From assembly GCA_954871525.1 (NCBI GenBank), contig OX940865.1, forward strand, positions 7,068,001-7,132,000: 64,000 nt of DNA, written 5' to 3'. The position numbers were made by a program, and so were the translations under genes. The notes beneath the pieces are model-generated. The model worked only from the letters and a program-made list of their open reading frames with translations, was not told the origin of the DNA and did not search any database. Shown one piece after another: positions 45,805 to 58,964 of the stretch (the stretch's first letter is position 1; every line of letters begins with the position of its first letter). Source of the stretch: Parietaria judaica. Its lineage: Eukaryota > Streptophyta > Magnoliopsida > Rosales > Urticaceae.

Positions 45805-48800
45805 ACTCAACTCTCTGGTGCACTGTCGATCATGAGGACAGGCGAGACAGACAGCGTAAAGCCGCTGATCTCAAAAGGCCCCGTCGACGATCGCGAAAAA
45901 AAAAAAAAAAAAAAAAACGCCATGAAAGTTCGAAGAGAGCTTTACTCGTGAGTTATGACTAATTCCGCTGTACCTAATTCGTTGTACCTAATTCCCGTTG
46001 TCGTCTTCGGGACAACAATTTTTGAACAAGTTTGCTAGGTAATATAGTGTTTCACATTACATTCCCATTACTTAAGCATATGTATGAATAATAGCATGGA
46101 GAGATTATTGATTCAATTTATTTTATTTTATTTTTTAGTATTTAAAATCAAGAGCAAAGAAATTATTAAAAAAATAAGTAAGTTTTATTTTAAATAGAAG
46201 GTATATTTTTGTAAAAAATAAAATTAGAGGGTATATAAAAATAAATTGAAAACTTGTTAGTACCGGAAATGCGGTTTTTAAACTACACCAGGACCGGAAC
46301 CACTTAAAAAAAATCGTAAACGTGTTAACCAGGTTAAACTTGAACTGATTTATTAAAAATCGCATTCGGATCAAAACCGATTGCGGGTTGGTTAGGGGTT
46401 AAAAACCCAGAGCCCGGATTATAAGTTATTCCAACCCGCTTTTCAATATATTTTTAATTTTAAGTATTTTTCTCTCTTTTTTAATGAACTATTCTCTTAT
46501 TTTTAAAGTTTAATCTTCTCTTAGGAAAATAGAAACCCGGGTTCTGGACCGCTATATTATTATACTCTACATATTGTGAGCGAGCACATAATATGCGGAA
46601 ATTACTCATGATCATCGTCAATAATTCTGCAAAAGCATTACATGTAGATGATACAAAATGGTGAGAGATATACTCATGACGATCGTCAATATTCGTACAG
46701 TATATGAAGAAGAAAATGGTGGATAAGTGTTAAAAGTAGAAAATTCCATTAACATGTGAAAGTAGCTCCCTGTTTTAACCTGCTCTACTTTTGTTTCGGA
46801 AACAACTTTTTTCCATTTATCTGTTACTCAGATTTTCTTTTCCTCATAATTATATTCCAACTATTTCCTAGTGATATGTTTTATGACATCATCAAAACCC
46901 CACATTATATTTATATTGATGTCACAATATAACAAATTTATCCTTTCCACATGTTTAAAAAATGTCATTTTTTTCATTTGCAGCTTAACTTTTTGGGGAC
47001 GATTTGCAAAATATTTAGGGCAGTGGAAACGAAATCATCCTTAATTCTATCTTAAAAAGATTATTAAGATACATAGAATAATTTAGTGAATTTTATAGAA
47101 AATTTTCATTTGCAAACATTTATTTAACTATTATTTATTTGAAAAGATATATTTATATTATGTTATAATTTTCAAGTGCCTCAAATAGTATTTCCCACTA
47201 AGATATTCATGTAAATAGTACTGCTTCGTATTCTTGCGACTTTTGGTGTCAAATCATTGGCGATTTAGTTTTTTGAGTCAAGTATTTGTTTAATTTTGAC
47301 GATTGATTCATTGATAAGTTTAGTTGCTCCGTATTTTTCGTTATTGTATTTCCATATGAACTTTCAACGACAACGTATGAAATAACATTATTTTTTACAA
47401 TTTCTAAGTGGAAAATACTATATAGTTAAAGCCAAATATATATATATATAATCTCTATAAGGAAAATATATCAATTAGAAATAAAAACGGATTTTGGGCG
47501 AATTTCATGTTAACTTTGAGCTCTTGTAAAACTTCAGTTTTTGTGCCATAAATACTTGATACTATAGCGGCCTATTATTAAAATAAACAATTAGAATATG
47601 TCATTATATTTAACTAAATAATTGATATATTTACCAATGAAAATAAACATTTAAATTTACAGGTACAATTGATCAAACATTTGATATTTATACCGCATTA
47701 TTCTTTTTTACACTATCAAATTGAGGTTTCAAATGGGTATGTTTGTATATGGGCCAAAAGCAACACAAGGAAACAGCCTAATACTTTTTTGATTTACTCA
47801 CAATGCTAATCTCTCTCTCTCTCATATGTGCTTTATTATTATGGAAAGCCCAATTTAAGGACCACTGTTTTCTTTCTGACACATATTTCCTTCCAATCTC
47901 CAACTTTTCCATGCTATTCCCATGCAATATTCTTCTTCTCCTTTTTTTTTCTTTGAAAAAAGGGGTTCAAAGGGAAAAAGATAATTCCAAAGAAAAGATG
48001 GAGCATTGTGCTACTTAGGTTCTTTTTCTTGGTAATTGGAGTGAACATGATAATTGTATTGAGGTTAAATAACAAATACCTAGTCTTGTTAATAAGTGTT
48101 TGCAAAATGTGATTTTTTTTTCCGATAAAAATCTTTTCAATTGTAAATAACGATTTGTTAAGTTATCGTCGTATTAATTGGCCGTTAAAAAAAGAGGCCG
48201 GTATACTTTTAAAATAATAATCTATAATGAGATTAAATAATCATTTTTAAATCTAAAACAAGATTTTTCGGTTATGATTTTTCCTTCGAATTTAAAAATA
48301 TGAAACCCGCGGTGTAATATATTTATATTACCATGCATAACATGCCATGGGAAAGGGCGAAAATGGATGGGGTCATATTGGTACTATATAGTCCCTTTAG
48401 TTATTAGATGCTATACTCCAATTAGTGATAAGATACCCCTTTAGGGCTAATGACAAGAACCTTATTCCTCCTAGTTTCTACTATTAATTATTACCCTAAA
48501 GTGTACCTCCAAGTACATTTTTTGCATAATTTTATTATGGAATTTGATGTGAATATATAAGTGTGGTATTTATGTGAATATACATATGTGCAACTATATG
48601 TATAAATGTTCTTTCTATAGAGTAGCATGTGATTAAAAGATACATATGAAGTTTTCTTCTTTTTCTGTTTTGTACCTTCTTCTTTTTTTTGGGTACCGAA
48701 ACAATTTAACTAAAAACATGTATAGGAAAAATGTGATACATACATATGATTATAAAATCAATTATCATCTACATGTACATTTGTGATGCCATATAACTAG

Positions 48801-49686
48801 CCTAATTGACTTCGCAGTTTAAAGTTACTGTATAGTACATGAAAAAATTATAATTCAAACTCGAAAAATAGCAACAAAAAAATAATAAAGAGCAATCGAT
48901 CCTTTTTTTATACATTAAAACTCAATGAAAAAAATCAAAGAAGAAGAATTCACATAGATGAAAAAATGTGACAATAGAATAGGAATATTGAGAAGAAAAA
49001 CAATATAATCATTGATAGATTATTTAACTCTAAAACATCAGTTACAACTTACAAACTAATATGAATTAGGCTAATTAACTTGATTTGATCCCTTTGATCG
49101 TTTTTCCAATAAATAACTCCAAATATATTCAATAAAATTATGTTGCACAACGAAACAACAATAATTAGACTGGGTTGATTCAGGATCACAAACTATAACA
49201 AAAATGACATTTATAGAGTTGTCAAACACACTCCGCAAGAAACGAGCTCTATAGCGATGACACCTGAATCAACGACTATATTCTCATCGCTGTCGGTAAC
49301 CAATCACGATAGAAATTTATTTAAAGTTCAGATCTACGATGACGCCTTTTTAGCAGCAACAATTTAACCTAGAAGGATCGACAAAAAAAATACAAAAAAT
49401 CTGTCATTGCTAGAAACATGTTATATTACATCGACCATGAAAATTATATGATATAAGTATGCAAAGAAAACAGATATATAATGTGTTCATCAAGAATATC
49501 AACATTTTAAATGAGGCTGCTATTACGTGAGATTCTATTCTAATGTATCCAATTATGCACACACTTACCAAAATTAATGCCTGACAGAATATCAAAAACA
49601 AAAGGTTGATTCAAAGTTCCTTCAACTTGTTCTATATATTTTTGAAATAGTTATATATAACAATAAACGAGCTTTATATATAACAT

Positions 49687-49724
<38 letters not shown>

Positions 49725-50595
49725 CATTATAAGAAATATTCTGAACTGCTTTGCGGAAAGCAAATGATAGACACATTTACGAGCTGTATATAAAGTTTTT
49801 TCAAAGAGAGAATCATTAACTGGAAAAAAATAAATATATACTTTTAGCTCGGAATTAAATGAATTGTTCCATGAAATTCCCTAATCCACTTCGGATAGAT
49901 TCGTTTGCTTTGGCATCAGAACATGATATTATATATTTGATTGGAATAGCTGATTTTAGCAGAGTTCAATTTCTCAATAATATTCTTTGCAATATAATTA
50001 TTATCTTATTATTATAAAGTTAGTTTATAGTGCTAAGTTTCTTCCTTTCCATCGTCTGATCTCGCAGTAATAATTTAAAACACGTACACTCTCAAAACTA
50101 GAATTTATAACTTTGAATATATATTGGCGACGTTTAACACGGTTAATAAAGATCATGTCCGACACATTATCATGATCAATAAATTACGTAAATTTTCATT
50201 TAAAAAAAATAATTAAAAATTAATGTATAAAACACGGAACAAACACGATACATGATCCTATATACAGTATCGTCTCACATAAAAGAAAATATATATAGTA
50301 ATCGAGAATCACAATATTTTTTGTAAAAGGCAATGAAGTGCAAAGTGGTTTATAAGTTAGGTTAAGAAAGACTTCTTTTAGCAAATACTATCATTTGAAT
50401 GGTAGAGAAGGAATTTTTGCCCTAGACATTGTCATGAATATATATATAAATGCTATACGACTTTGAAAAATGAATAAAGAAAGTTTGACCATGCATAGAT
50501 AAGAATTAGTTTTAGTGCATTAATGGCATATTCTGATTAGCATCACAGAGTGGGTATTGGAATTAGAATCACTTTGGTCGGCCTCTATCAAAAGA

Positions 50596-50650
<55 letters not shown>

Positions 50651-52112
50651 TGAACTTGTAATTAGAAGAGAAATTCTTAAATGAAGACACCGAATATATA
50701 TCAAAATCTAATTTATTGGTGTTGACCTAATATATAATATTGTCTTTCTTATATATATATCCAACGTAATATCATTTTCATACATATATCAAACAAAAAA
50801 CATTTTTTCGTATGTTGATGCGTCACAGCAAAGTCAGATACATATATGAGAATTTCTATGCATAAATAAGCGTGTCTGTACTCAGTTGTAAGTGATCATA
50901 TCTTTCGTAATTGATTAATTAATTAATTAATCTACTGTTTTTCTTTACGTCTGCATGTTTATCGACGTTAAAGTTTAGGGTTCGCATGTGCTGGCTTGAT
51001 TCTTTTCTCAGCTTTGATATAACTTGTTTGGTCACTCTTCTAATCTTTTTTTTTTTTTTTTATTTACTTTAGTATAATAATCTCATACGATATCCATATA
51101 TATTCTAAGTGAAACTTTGATAAAGCTGTACGTGCTAAAAGTTGTATTTTAGATGCATGAAAAGATATATTGCCAGGAAACAAATAAATAGATGAACTTA
51201 AAATAAACAATATGTATTATTGATATGGTAATCTAATAAAGAATACAATATAAGCATTCCCCAGAAAACTATGAAGAGACTTAAGTCTTTTGACTCTAAA
51301 CGCAAGTCCTTTTACGTTTTTTCATGTTACTTGTGAATTGAGGATAATTTTGGTCTATATACTTTGAGTATCATTACGGGGTGATTAGGGTTTCATGCTT
51401 TGTTTGGTTTATTTTTCCTTTGCATATATAGTTTGGAGAGCGTTTGTTCCTTGAAAGAAAGGTCGGTTTATTAATCGTTGTATTCGTTTGTAATAAAATG
51501 AAAAAGGAACTCGTCACTCGGCGATGTGTTTGATTTGTGCTCTATATTTATACCGGATCATTTCATTGAGTCTCACGTATAGAAAAAATATACTTTTTTT
51601 TTATTACCAAGAAACATACAAAATTTGCTCTATTATCTTGAAACCATACAAAGAATTCTAATTATAACCCGTCACATCTCCAATATAAAGTTATGAAATT
51701 GCATTCAAAGTTTTCATTTTCTTGGCTTTGTGAAACACAGTGTTATAGAGAAATGTAAACGATCGATCACTTGCTCATAGAGAGATTAATTTAAAAGCAA
51801 TCTGGTCTTCAATGGGCCTGTGTGATATGGGCTTTTCACCAATATTTATATGCATTGACAAGTTGGGTTTATTGATTTTAGGCTTGGCCTTTTGTAATTT
51901 GAATCTCTTAAAATGAAGAGCAATTCATAGCCACTATTTACAAATTTCTAGAAAGAAATATATTTTCAACGTCGACGAATTTTTGCTCTTTATATTTTTT
52001 AATAAAATAAAAATAAAATCAAGAATGTTATACGCACGATCTTGAAGATGACAAGTCTTTCAATATAGAGAAAATGACATGTTAATAACATTAATAAAAA
52101 AAAAAGGTTAAT
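45484..52112. other. Long gene-free AT-rich interval
   Basis: Over 6.6 kb no coding region or RNA gene is supported. TA microsatellites lie at about 45776-45803, 49691-49722 and 50598-50649, and an A-run at about 45895-45916. Short open frames are AT-driven. A region at about 46380-46450 with CGGGTTGGTTAGGGG and AACCCAGAGCCCGG looks repeat-derived but has no clear ends. Confidence 0.5.
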
Positions 52113-52373
52113 GAGCCAAATGTCCATTTGTGACTCAAGGTTTCAAAACAATGTCCAAATCTAATTTTAGTAATTAAAACCATCAAGTAATTAAAATATG
52201 GACCAATATACCCTTCTTTCTTAAAATATCAAATAATTTAAGAAATAATTAATCATCCTAAATTGTAGCAACCCTATTCTGTAGCAAAAATTAAAATTGT
52301 AGTTATGTTTTTTGAATTATACGCTGGAAATAATAATTCAACATCAAAATTAATACATTGAACGTAGCTCTTT

Positions 52374-52768
52374 TACGAATTTATAATAGTAAATCACTAT
52401 AAATTATAATTGTAAATTGAGTTGCGAATTTATAATAGTATGTTATGAATTTAAGTTGCGGATTTATAATAGTATGTTATGAATTTAAGTTACGAATTTA
52501 TAATGTAATTTTAATTGTAGTTTAAGTTACGAATTTATAATAGTAAATCACTATACCTGTAAATGTAATTTAAGTTACGAATTTATAATAGTAAATCATT
52601 ATACATGTAATGGTCATTTAAGTTACGAATTAATAATAATGTTACAAATTTAGGTTACGAATTTATACATGTAATTGTAATTATAATTTAAGTTACGAAT
52701 TTATAATAGTAAATCACTATACATGTAATTATAATTTAAGTTACGAATTTATAATAGTAAATCGCTTT
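52374..52768 (+). repeat. Degenerate AT-rich tandem array
   Basis: About nine units, 25-50 bp apart, are built on AAGTTACGAATTTATAATAG, many followed by TAAATCACTATACATGTAA. Units vary in length by internal loss, so this is an old minisatellite rather than a CRISPR-like array. Confidence 0.85.
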
Positions 52769-52874
52769 ACGAGTTATTGGGCGAACGGAATTTTGAGCGA
52801 ACGACCTTCCCGTCGACGTAGAGGCGACAGGAAGCTACGTGACGGCGAAAACCAGGGCAAGAGCGTCCTCGAAC

Positions 52875-52985
52875 AATGGCGGATGCTCTGGGCATTTGCA
52901 AATCGCGATTTGAAGATTCACCTCAGAAGAAGAAGATCGGCGTTGATGGAGTGGCAGCGAGCGACGTGCTCTTCTTCGATCGATA
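52875..52985 (+). pseudogene. Gene-like fragment, unrecognised
   Basis: ATG at 52875 opens 36 codons (MADALGICKSRFEDSPQKKK...) to a TAA, in a GC-richer patch unlike its AT-rich surroundings. An overlapping frame ends at a good donor (GATGGAG|GTATGA, about 53003). It could be a relic first exon. I do not recognise it. Confidence 0.3.
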
Positions 52986-53045
52986 AGAATCTGGTGATGG
53001 AGGTATGAATCTGGCGATATGAGAGATAAAATGGAGGTATTAATC

Positions 53046-53103
<58 letters not shown>

Positions 53104-53331
53104 ATACTTAAATGAAATTATAATTAAGAGGTGAAAGTTGTCAACCATAATTATAGAAATTTTTTTTTGAAATTAATATGTACTAATTAAAATTATTAAA
53201 TAAAAATTAATAATTATAACTAATATTATGGTTAATATGGTCCAAAAAAATAATAAATAGGTATAAATTAATTTTATGAAATTATGGACATTTCTCATAA
53301 ATTTTAGGTGTTTTTTGGGCATTTTGCGAGT

Positions 53332-53970
53332 TTTCTAAAAAAGAGAAGAAGAAGAAGATGTTATTTGATCAAAGGGTTTAATTTCATGTTAAGTAGTACG
53401 TTTAAACAATGTCCGGTATTTTCCACTAACCGGCAAGGAATGAGAATTTCACTTCTTCTTTTTTACCAATTTTTTGTAAATAACTTTTATCAAATTAAAT
53501 AATTAATATATCTTTTAGTAAAAGACAAAGGTAAAAAATCTCAAAGGGCGAGCTTCAATTTTAAAATGATTGGCACTAAGAGAAATCAACTAACATTTAT
53601 ACATATACATACTAGTTCTTTTACTTGATATTAGTCGGTTATTGATTAACTTGTAAAGTCTAATCGGCATAAATGATTATCAATTTCTAAGAATGTCTAA
53701 CTCGCCGACACCCTTTTAAATTTGATTAAATCTTTATAATTATAAGTTCATAGAATATATTATTAGTTTATATACCTGTTATTAAATATAAGGTTAATAA
53801 ACAATAGTAATTTTGAGAAAAAGAAATTTTATCTTAATTAAGGATTAAAATTTAATTGACTATTAAGAATCTCTAATGTTTTTGGCGAGGTTTGACGAAA
53901 ATACCCCCAATGAACTAACTGCAAATAACGACCAGCTTATCTTCTTCTTCTTCCTCCTCACTGGACTTGC
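53332..53970. other. 5' flank of the CRR21-like gene
   Basis: AT-rich. A CT-rich leader (TTCTTCTTCTTCCTCCTC) precedes the ATG at 53971. No certain TATA box was chosen. Confidence 0.45.
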
Positions 53971-56427
53971 ATGGCTTCTCTTCCATTCGCGATCTCTCCA
54001 AACCCTTACTCTTCTCACCCCAAACCATCTCCGATCACTGCCAAGACCCTCCTCAGAAATGGCAAATCCACCGCTTCTCCGGTCTCCGACCACTTCGCCG
54101 GACTCTGCTCCCTCTTCGCCGGCTCGGAGCCCGGAGACACCAAGTCCAAAATCGAGATGTACGGCCAGATTCTCCAGACCTGCGTCTACGAGCGAGACCT
54201 CTCACTGGGTCGCCAAGTCCACGCGCGGATCGTCAAGAGCGGCAACGAGCTCGCGAGGAACGAGTTCGTCGAGGCGAAGCTCGTGATCCTCTACGCCAAG
54301 TGCGACGATCGGCTCGTCGCTGACCGGACATTCCGAGCTTCGGGCTCGAAGAACGTGTTCTCCTGGGCTGCGATCATCGGGATGAACTGCCGATTGGGTT
54401 TCTGCGAAGAGGGCTTGCTGGGGTATCGCGAGATGATGGAGTCTGGGTGTTCGCCTGATAACTTCGTCGTCCCCAATGCGCTGAAGGCTTGTGGAGCTCT
54501 TCGTTGGATCAAGCTAGGTAAATGCGTTCATGGCTTCGTATTCAAATCTGGCTTGGGAGATTGCGTGTTCGTGACAAGCTCGCTCGTCGATATGTACGGG
54601 AAGTGCGGGGAATTAGACGGTGCACGTAGTGTGTTTGATAAGATGTCCGACAGAAATACAGTCACGTGGAATTCGTTGATCATCGGGTACGTTCAGAACG
54701 GGATGAACGAGGAAGCTATGGAGGTTTTTCACGAGATGAGGATCAAAGGCGTTGAGCCGACTCACGTGACTCTGTCGGGTTTTCTGTCTGCTTCGGCGAA
54801 CGTGGGTGCGGTCGAGGAAGGGAAGCAAGGCCATGCTGTGGCGATTTTGGAAGGGGTTGCGTTGAATACGATGTTGGGAAGCTCTGTTATGAATTTCTAT
54901 TGCAAGGTCGGTCTTTTGGAAGAAGCTGAGCTCGTATTCGGTACAATGCTCGACGAGAAAGACGTCGTGACGTGGAATTTGATGATATCGGGCTATGTCC
55001 AAGCCGGAGATGTTGAGAACGCACTTGAAGTATGCCATAAGATGAGGTTAGAGAAGCTTAGGTTTGACTCCGTGACTTTGACTTCCTTAATCTCGGGTTC
55101 CGCTGATACGGCTAATCTCGAACTTGGAAAGGTTTCGCATTGTTATTGCATCCGAAACGGCCTTGAATCTGAAGTGGTAGTTGCTAGTAGCATTGTGAAT
55201 ATGTACGCCAAATGTAGGAAAATCGACCGTGCACGACGAGTTTTCGACTCCGTGACAAAGAGAGATCTGGTGCTGTGGAATACGATTCTGTCTGCGTATG
55301 CCGAGCTTGGTCAAAGCGGTGAAGCGTTAACTTTGTTCTACGCAATGCAGTTGCAGGGCGTTCCACCGAACGTCGTATCGTGGAACTCGGTGATTTTGGG
55401 ATTTCTCAAGAATAAAAAGGTCGATGAGGCGAAAGACGCCTTTCTGCAGATGCAGCTCGTAGGCATCGAGCCGAATCTGGTTACCTGGACGACTCTCGTC
55501 TCTGGATTGGCCGAGAACGGTTTCGGGAACGAAGCAATTTCCAAATCCTTGCAAATGCAAGAAGCTGGAATCAGACATAACACGATAAGTATCGTCTCGC
55601 TTCTCTCGGTTTGTGTAGATATGGCATTTCTACAATATGGAAAGGCAATTCATGGTTATGTATTGAGGCATTTTCGATTCTTGTCAACTCGTCTTGCGAC
55701 TTCGTTGGTTGATATGTATGCTAAATGCGGAAACTTAGATAGAGCAAAGGAAGTGTTCGATAGCATCGAAAAAAAGGAAGTGCCGGTCTATAACGCGATG
55801 ATCTCAGGATATGCATTACACGGTCAGGCAAAGGAAGCTCTCGAGTTGTACCGATGTTTAGAGAAAGAAGGCAAAAAACCGGATACTATAACTTTCACCA
55901 ACGCTTTATATGCGTGCAGTCATTCGGGTTTGGTAAACGAAGGTTTCGAGCTTCTCATAGAAATGGTTTCAAAGCATGGTTTGAAACCGAGAATGGTTCA
56001 TTACGGCTGTATGGTCAAACTACTTTCTCAGCGTGGCAATTTCGAACAAGCATTACGGCTTATTAACGCAATGCCCTTCGAGCCAGACGCTCATATTCTC
56101 GGATCGTTGCTTGGTTTTTGTAGAGAGAACGGCGAGATTGAATTAGCAGAAATTTTGTCCCAAAAATTAATGGAATTGGAACCGGATAATTCGGGAAATT
56201 ATGTGGCGCTTTCGAATGCTTATGCAGCTTCTGGAAAGTGGGAACGAGTGGAAAAGACGAGAGATTTGATGAAAGAAAAGAGGATTTCGAAGACTCCCGG
56301 GTGTAGCTGGATTCCAATAGGAGATGAAGTGCACGTTTTTGTCGCCGGTGACAAATTTCACCACGAAACCGAGCAGATATATCAGACTTTGGCTTTACTG
56401 AGGTTGGAAGTATGTCAGTTGCTTTGA
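53971..56427 (+). CDS. CRR21: Pentatricopeptide repeat protein, CRR21-like, chloroplast RNA editing factor
   Basis: A single exon of 818 codons, intact. The N-terminus (about 1-45) is Ser/Pro-rich without acids, like a chloroplast transit peptide. From about residue 60 to 700 there are PLS-type PPR repeats (VDMYGKCGELDGARSVFDKM, VTWNSLIIGYVQNG, VVSWNSVILGF). The C-terminus carries the E and E+ motifs (about 705-800: ELAEILSQKLMELEPDNSGN, YVALSNAY, GCSWIPIGDEVHVFVAGDK) and no DYW domain. The opening MASLPF, YERDLS..G, VFSWAAIIG and the VPPNV/PNLVTWTT order match the Arabidopsis CRR21 protein as I remember it (about 830 aa). That protein is needed for C-to-U editing of plastid ndhD and so for the NDH complex. 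Orthology is a confident recognition but was not tested by search. Lacking DYW, it would need a partner deaminase. Confidence 0.9.
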   Translation: MASLPFAISPNPYSSHPKPSPITAKTLLRNGKSTASPVSDHFAGLCSLFAGSEPGDTKSKIEMYGQILQTCVYERDLSLGRQVHARIVKSGNELARNEFVEAKLVILYAKCDDRLVADRTFRASGSKNVFSWAAIIGMNCRLGFCEEGLLGYREMMESGCSPDNFVVPNALKACGALRWIKLGKCVHGFVFKSGLGDCVFVTSSLVDMYGKCGELDGARSVFDKMSDRNTVTWNSLIIGYVQNGMNEEAMEVFHEMRIKGVEPTHVTLSGFLSASANVGAVEEGKQGHAVAILEGVALNTMLGSSVMNFYCKVGLLEEAELVFGTMLDEKDVVTWNLMISGYVQAGDVENALEVCHKMRLEKLRFDSVTLTSLISGSADTANLELGKVSHCYCIRNGLESEVVVASSIVNMYAKCRKIDRARRVFDSVTKRDLVLWNTILSAYAELGQSGEALTLFYAMQLQGVPPNVVSWNSVILGFLKNKKVDEAKDAFLQMQLVGIEPNLVTWTTLVSGLAENGFGNEAISKSLQMQEAGIRHNTISIVSLLSVCVDMAFLQYGKAIHGYVLRHFRFLSTRLATSLVDMYAKCGNLDRAKEVFDSIEKKEVPVYNAMISGYALHGQAKEALELYRCLEKEGKKPDTITFTNALYACSHSGLVNEGFELLIEMVSKHGLKPRMVHYGCMVKLLSQRGNFEQALRLINAMPFEPDAHILGSLLGFCRENGEIELAEILSQKLMELEPDNSGNYVALSNAYAASGKWERVEKTRDLMKEKRISKTPGCSWIPIGDEVHVFVAGDKFHHETEQIYQTLALLRLEVCQLL

Positions 56428-56443
56428 AAGATCTTCACTGAAA

Positions 56444-56465
56444 TACAATCCTAATCAGGATTGTA
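56444..56465 (+). terminator. Perfect 9-bp hairpin just after the CRR21-like stop codon
   Basis: TACAATCCT-AATC-AGGATTGTA forms a perfect stem, 16 nt after the TGA at 56425-56427, with flanking AGATCTTC/AGATCTTC copies. It would lie in the 3' UTR. No termination role is known for such a stem in plant nuclear genes; it is recorded as a structure only. Confidence 0.4.
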
Positions 56466-57683
56466 GATCTTCTAATTCATGCTAAGGCTTATGGGAGAGG
56501 GCTAAACGCGTAATTGACCACGTTAATCGTGAGTTCCCGAGGAACAAGTACAGGACTAGAGATTTACGTAATTAGGGATTTGGAAGAATCCTGATTTAGA
56601 TTTCATGTAGACTTTTAAGAGAAACATATCATCAGAGTTCTTGACTCTTGTTAATAACCATGTTATGTATAGTAGAGAAAACTACTGTAAATTAACCATG
56701 TTACAGTATTCTTTGAGAATAAATTGGTAAAGAGGTTGAGAAGTGTTTCGAGTAATGGTGTAAACGAAAACCGGCGTTCTGGCTTTGTTCTTTTTAAAAA
56801 CCGGTACCGGATGAATCCAAAGGTTAAAAAGGCCGATTTTTGTATACTGATTCAGAGCTTTTGTGTCGGTATCATTTTAAACTTTCTATGGGCATACCAA
56901 ACATGGTAGCTATCCTCTTGACTATTGGCTTGGTTTATTGGACCGTGTGGAGTATAGCCATGTGGCAATGCATCGGTTTTCGGTACCGACATGCTGGCAC
57001 TTTTGTGACCAAAGCTTCGGAGTTCTATTCATTCTTTTCAAAAAAAAAATTCGGAAATTATGCAGTCTTTAGATACAAGGATGCGAGGAAGGACAAAGCA
57101 CTTGAGATACAAGGATGCGAGGAAGGACAGAGCATGATAATAAGCTACATTCTTTTTCCCGGAAGGTTTGACCTCCATACTCGCTAATTCCTTTGCGATC
57201 TTCGTTTCTACATTCTTACAATCCTGCTCGGGATTAAATTTTTTTGTAGTTCTATTTTTTTTTAATTATAAAAATTTGACTTTGTCAGATCAAAATCTAA
57301 TGCTTCAAATTTCATTAATATTTTCATTACAAAAAAAGGTAAATCTTGAATCAGTAATTCTGAATTCAAAAAAACAGAGTTACCAATTCTACTTTACCTA
57401 AAATGAAAAATAAATAATTAAAAAAAAAACACCCGAAACTAACAATTATAGTTTTTTCTGGGATGGAAATATACAAAATTCGGGATTCAGTTCCTCCAGT
57501 ATTTACACCATAAAGTTTAAAGAGTAAGATCTAATATGAGATTAATTCCTGTTTAATTGTGTCATTAAGCAGTGTCTTGAAACTCCATTGTAAGTCATGC
57601 ATGCCAATTTAGTACTACCATAATAACCCTACAGTGGTCCTCAATCACCTTGCCTCATCTCTACAATATATATTGTTGTCTAC

Positions 57684-57721
<38 letters not shown>

Positions 57722-58717
57722 GCCAAGCTTGATAATGTACTGTATTTTCAATAGTCTCTCTACTATAATAGCAAGGATTATGATGATAAAAATAATATAA
57801 AAAAATAGCAAGGATTGAGAGACCACCGGGTAGCCGCAGCGGTTATGTCGATACCACTTTCAATAGAAATTAGAACTGATTGGTGTACACAAAATTTACT
57901 AAAATTAATTTTAAAAAATAGATTTTTTAATCTTCTTTTTAAATAATAAAAAAAATACTTTATACTAATATTTATGATTATGAATACTGTTATTTAATGC
58001 AATACCTATCAGTTAACCCGTAAATTATATTCGGTGCAAAATATTACTCGATTTTTAAGCAATTACATGTCAGTTAATGCATAACTTGTCGGCTAAACTG
58101 TCTAATTGTCGTTTAAATCTTGTATCATAGCAAACAAGACAACAATTATCAGTTATTACATGTGTGATGTTTATTATAAATATGGTAATTTAATTGTGCT
58201 ACTTAGACTGATTAATTAAAAAAAAAATTCAGGGAAAATTTAGTTGAATCTTGTTATTTAATTATACAATTTGAATAAATTTAATTTGTATTTTGATTCA
58301 GGTTTAATTTGATAGGGCTAGGTCCGACCATTTTTATTTTAATGCTTAGGTCTATTTAAAAAGATTAGAAGTGAATAAAAATGGTAGCCAATAATTATTC
58401 ATGAAATAGCATAACTTCTCTAATAAGATGTGATTTTATGAAGTTCGGTGTGATGGTTCTGTTTCACGATAGGACATAATTGAGATTATTGTCCATAAAA
58501 ATACAATCGAAGAACTCTTCATTTTCATTTTTCTCTAGCAAAGACACTACTTGTTCTTCACAAAATCACATGTACGAATAACTTTATAACACATTTCTGA
58601 ATTTCAAAAGATGGTATAAATTCCAAGCATACTGTGAGACTGAGAGTACTCTGATAAAAAGGTGAACATGCATGTGGGAAAAGCTCCAGTGTCCACTAAA
58701 GAAAGTGGTACACACAC

Positions 58718-58762
<45 letters not shown>

Positions 58763-58964
58763 AATGTACTTTTCTCTTGGTCATTAATTTGATAATTAAT
58801 CCTGCAATGTTAACTAAATAATAAGAAAAAGAAGGCTGTTTTACTCTTTTGATCGATCAACTAACATCACCAGCTTGCTGAGTTCTTCTAAGTTAACATA
58901 AAACTGCGGCAAAAGTTCAAAAAGAGTCATCCACAAGAAGTCCCCGAACTTTACATGATCGTGC
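56466..58964. other. 3' flank of CRR21-like gene and intergenic DNA
   Basis: No further gene is supported. Two 30-bp direct copies of AGATACAAGGATGCGAGGAA plus GGACARAGCA lie at 57071-57100 and 57105-57134. A (TTA)n tract is at about 57696-57722 and a (TA)n tract at about 58722-58758. Confidence 0.5.

Larger units (their letters stand above)
52113..53331. mobile_element. Possible foldback-type element with tandem repeats and a gene-like fragment
   Basis: The left end contains CCAAATGTCCATTTGTG and a second ACAATGTCCAAAT. The right end, complemented, reads CGCAAAATGCCCAAAAAACA and GAAATGTCCATAATTTC, related to the foldback at 43348. Inside are the AGTTACGAATTTATAATAG array (52374-52768), a GC-rich gene-like stretch (52793-53010) and a GA microsatellite (about 53048-53101). 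No target duplication was found, so the boundaries are tentative. Confidence 0.3.

Noticed and set aside
52374..52768. CRISPR-like array
   Set aside because: Units vary in length and sequence, there are no uniform spacers, and the context is a plant nuclear genome; it is an old minisatellite.
56840..57187. 115-codon frame with a hydrophobic segment
   Set aside because: Half of it is a 30-bp direct repeat and the rest is AT-rich DNA downstream of the PPR gene; no leader, splice or family support.
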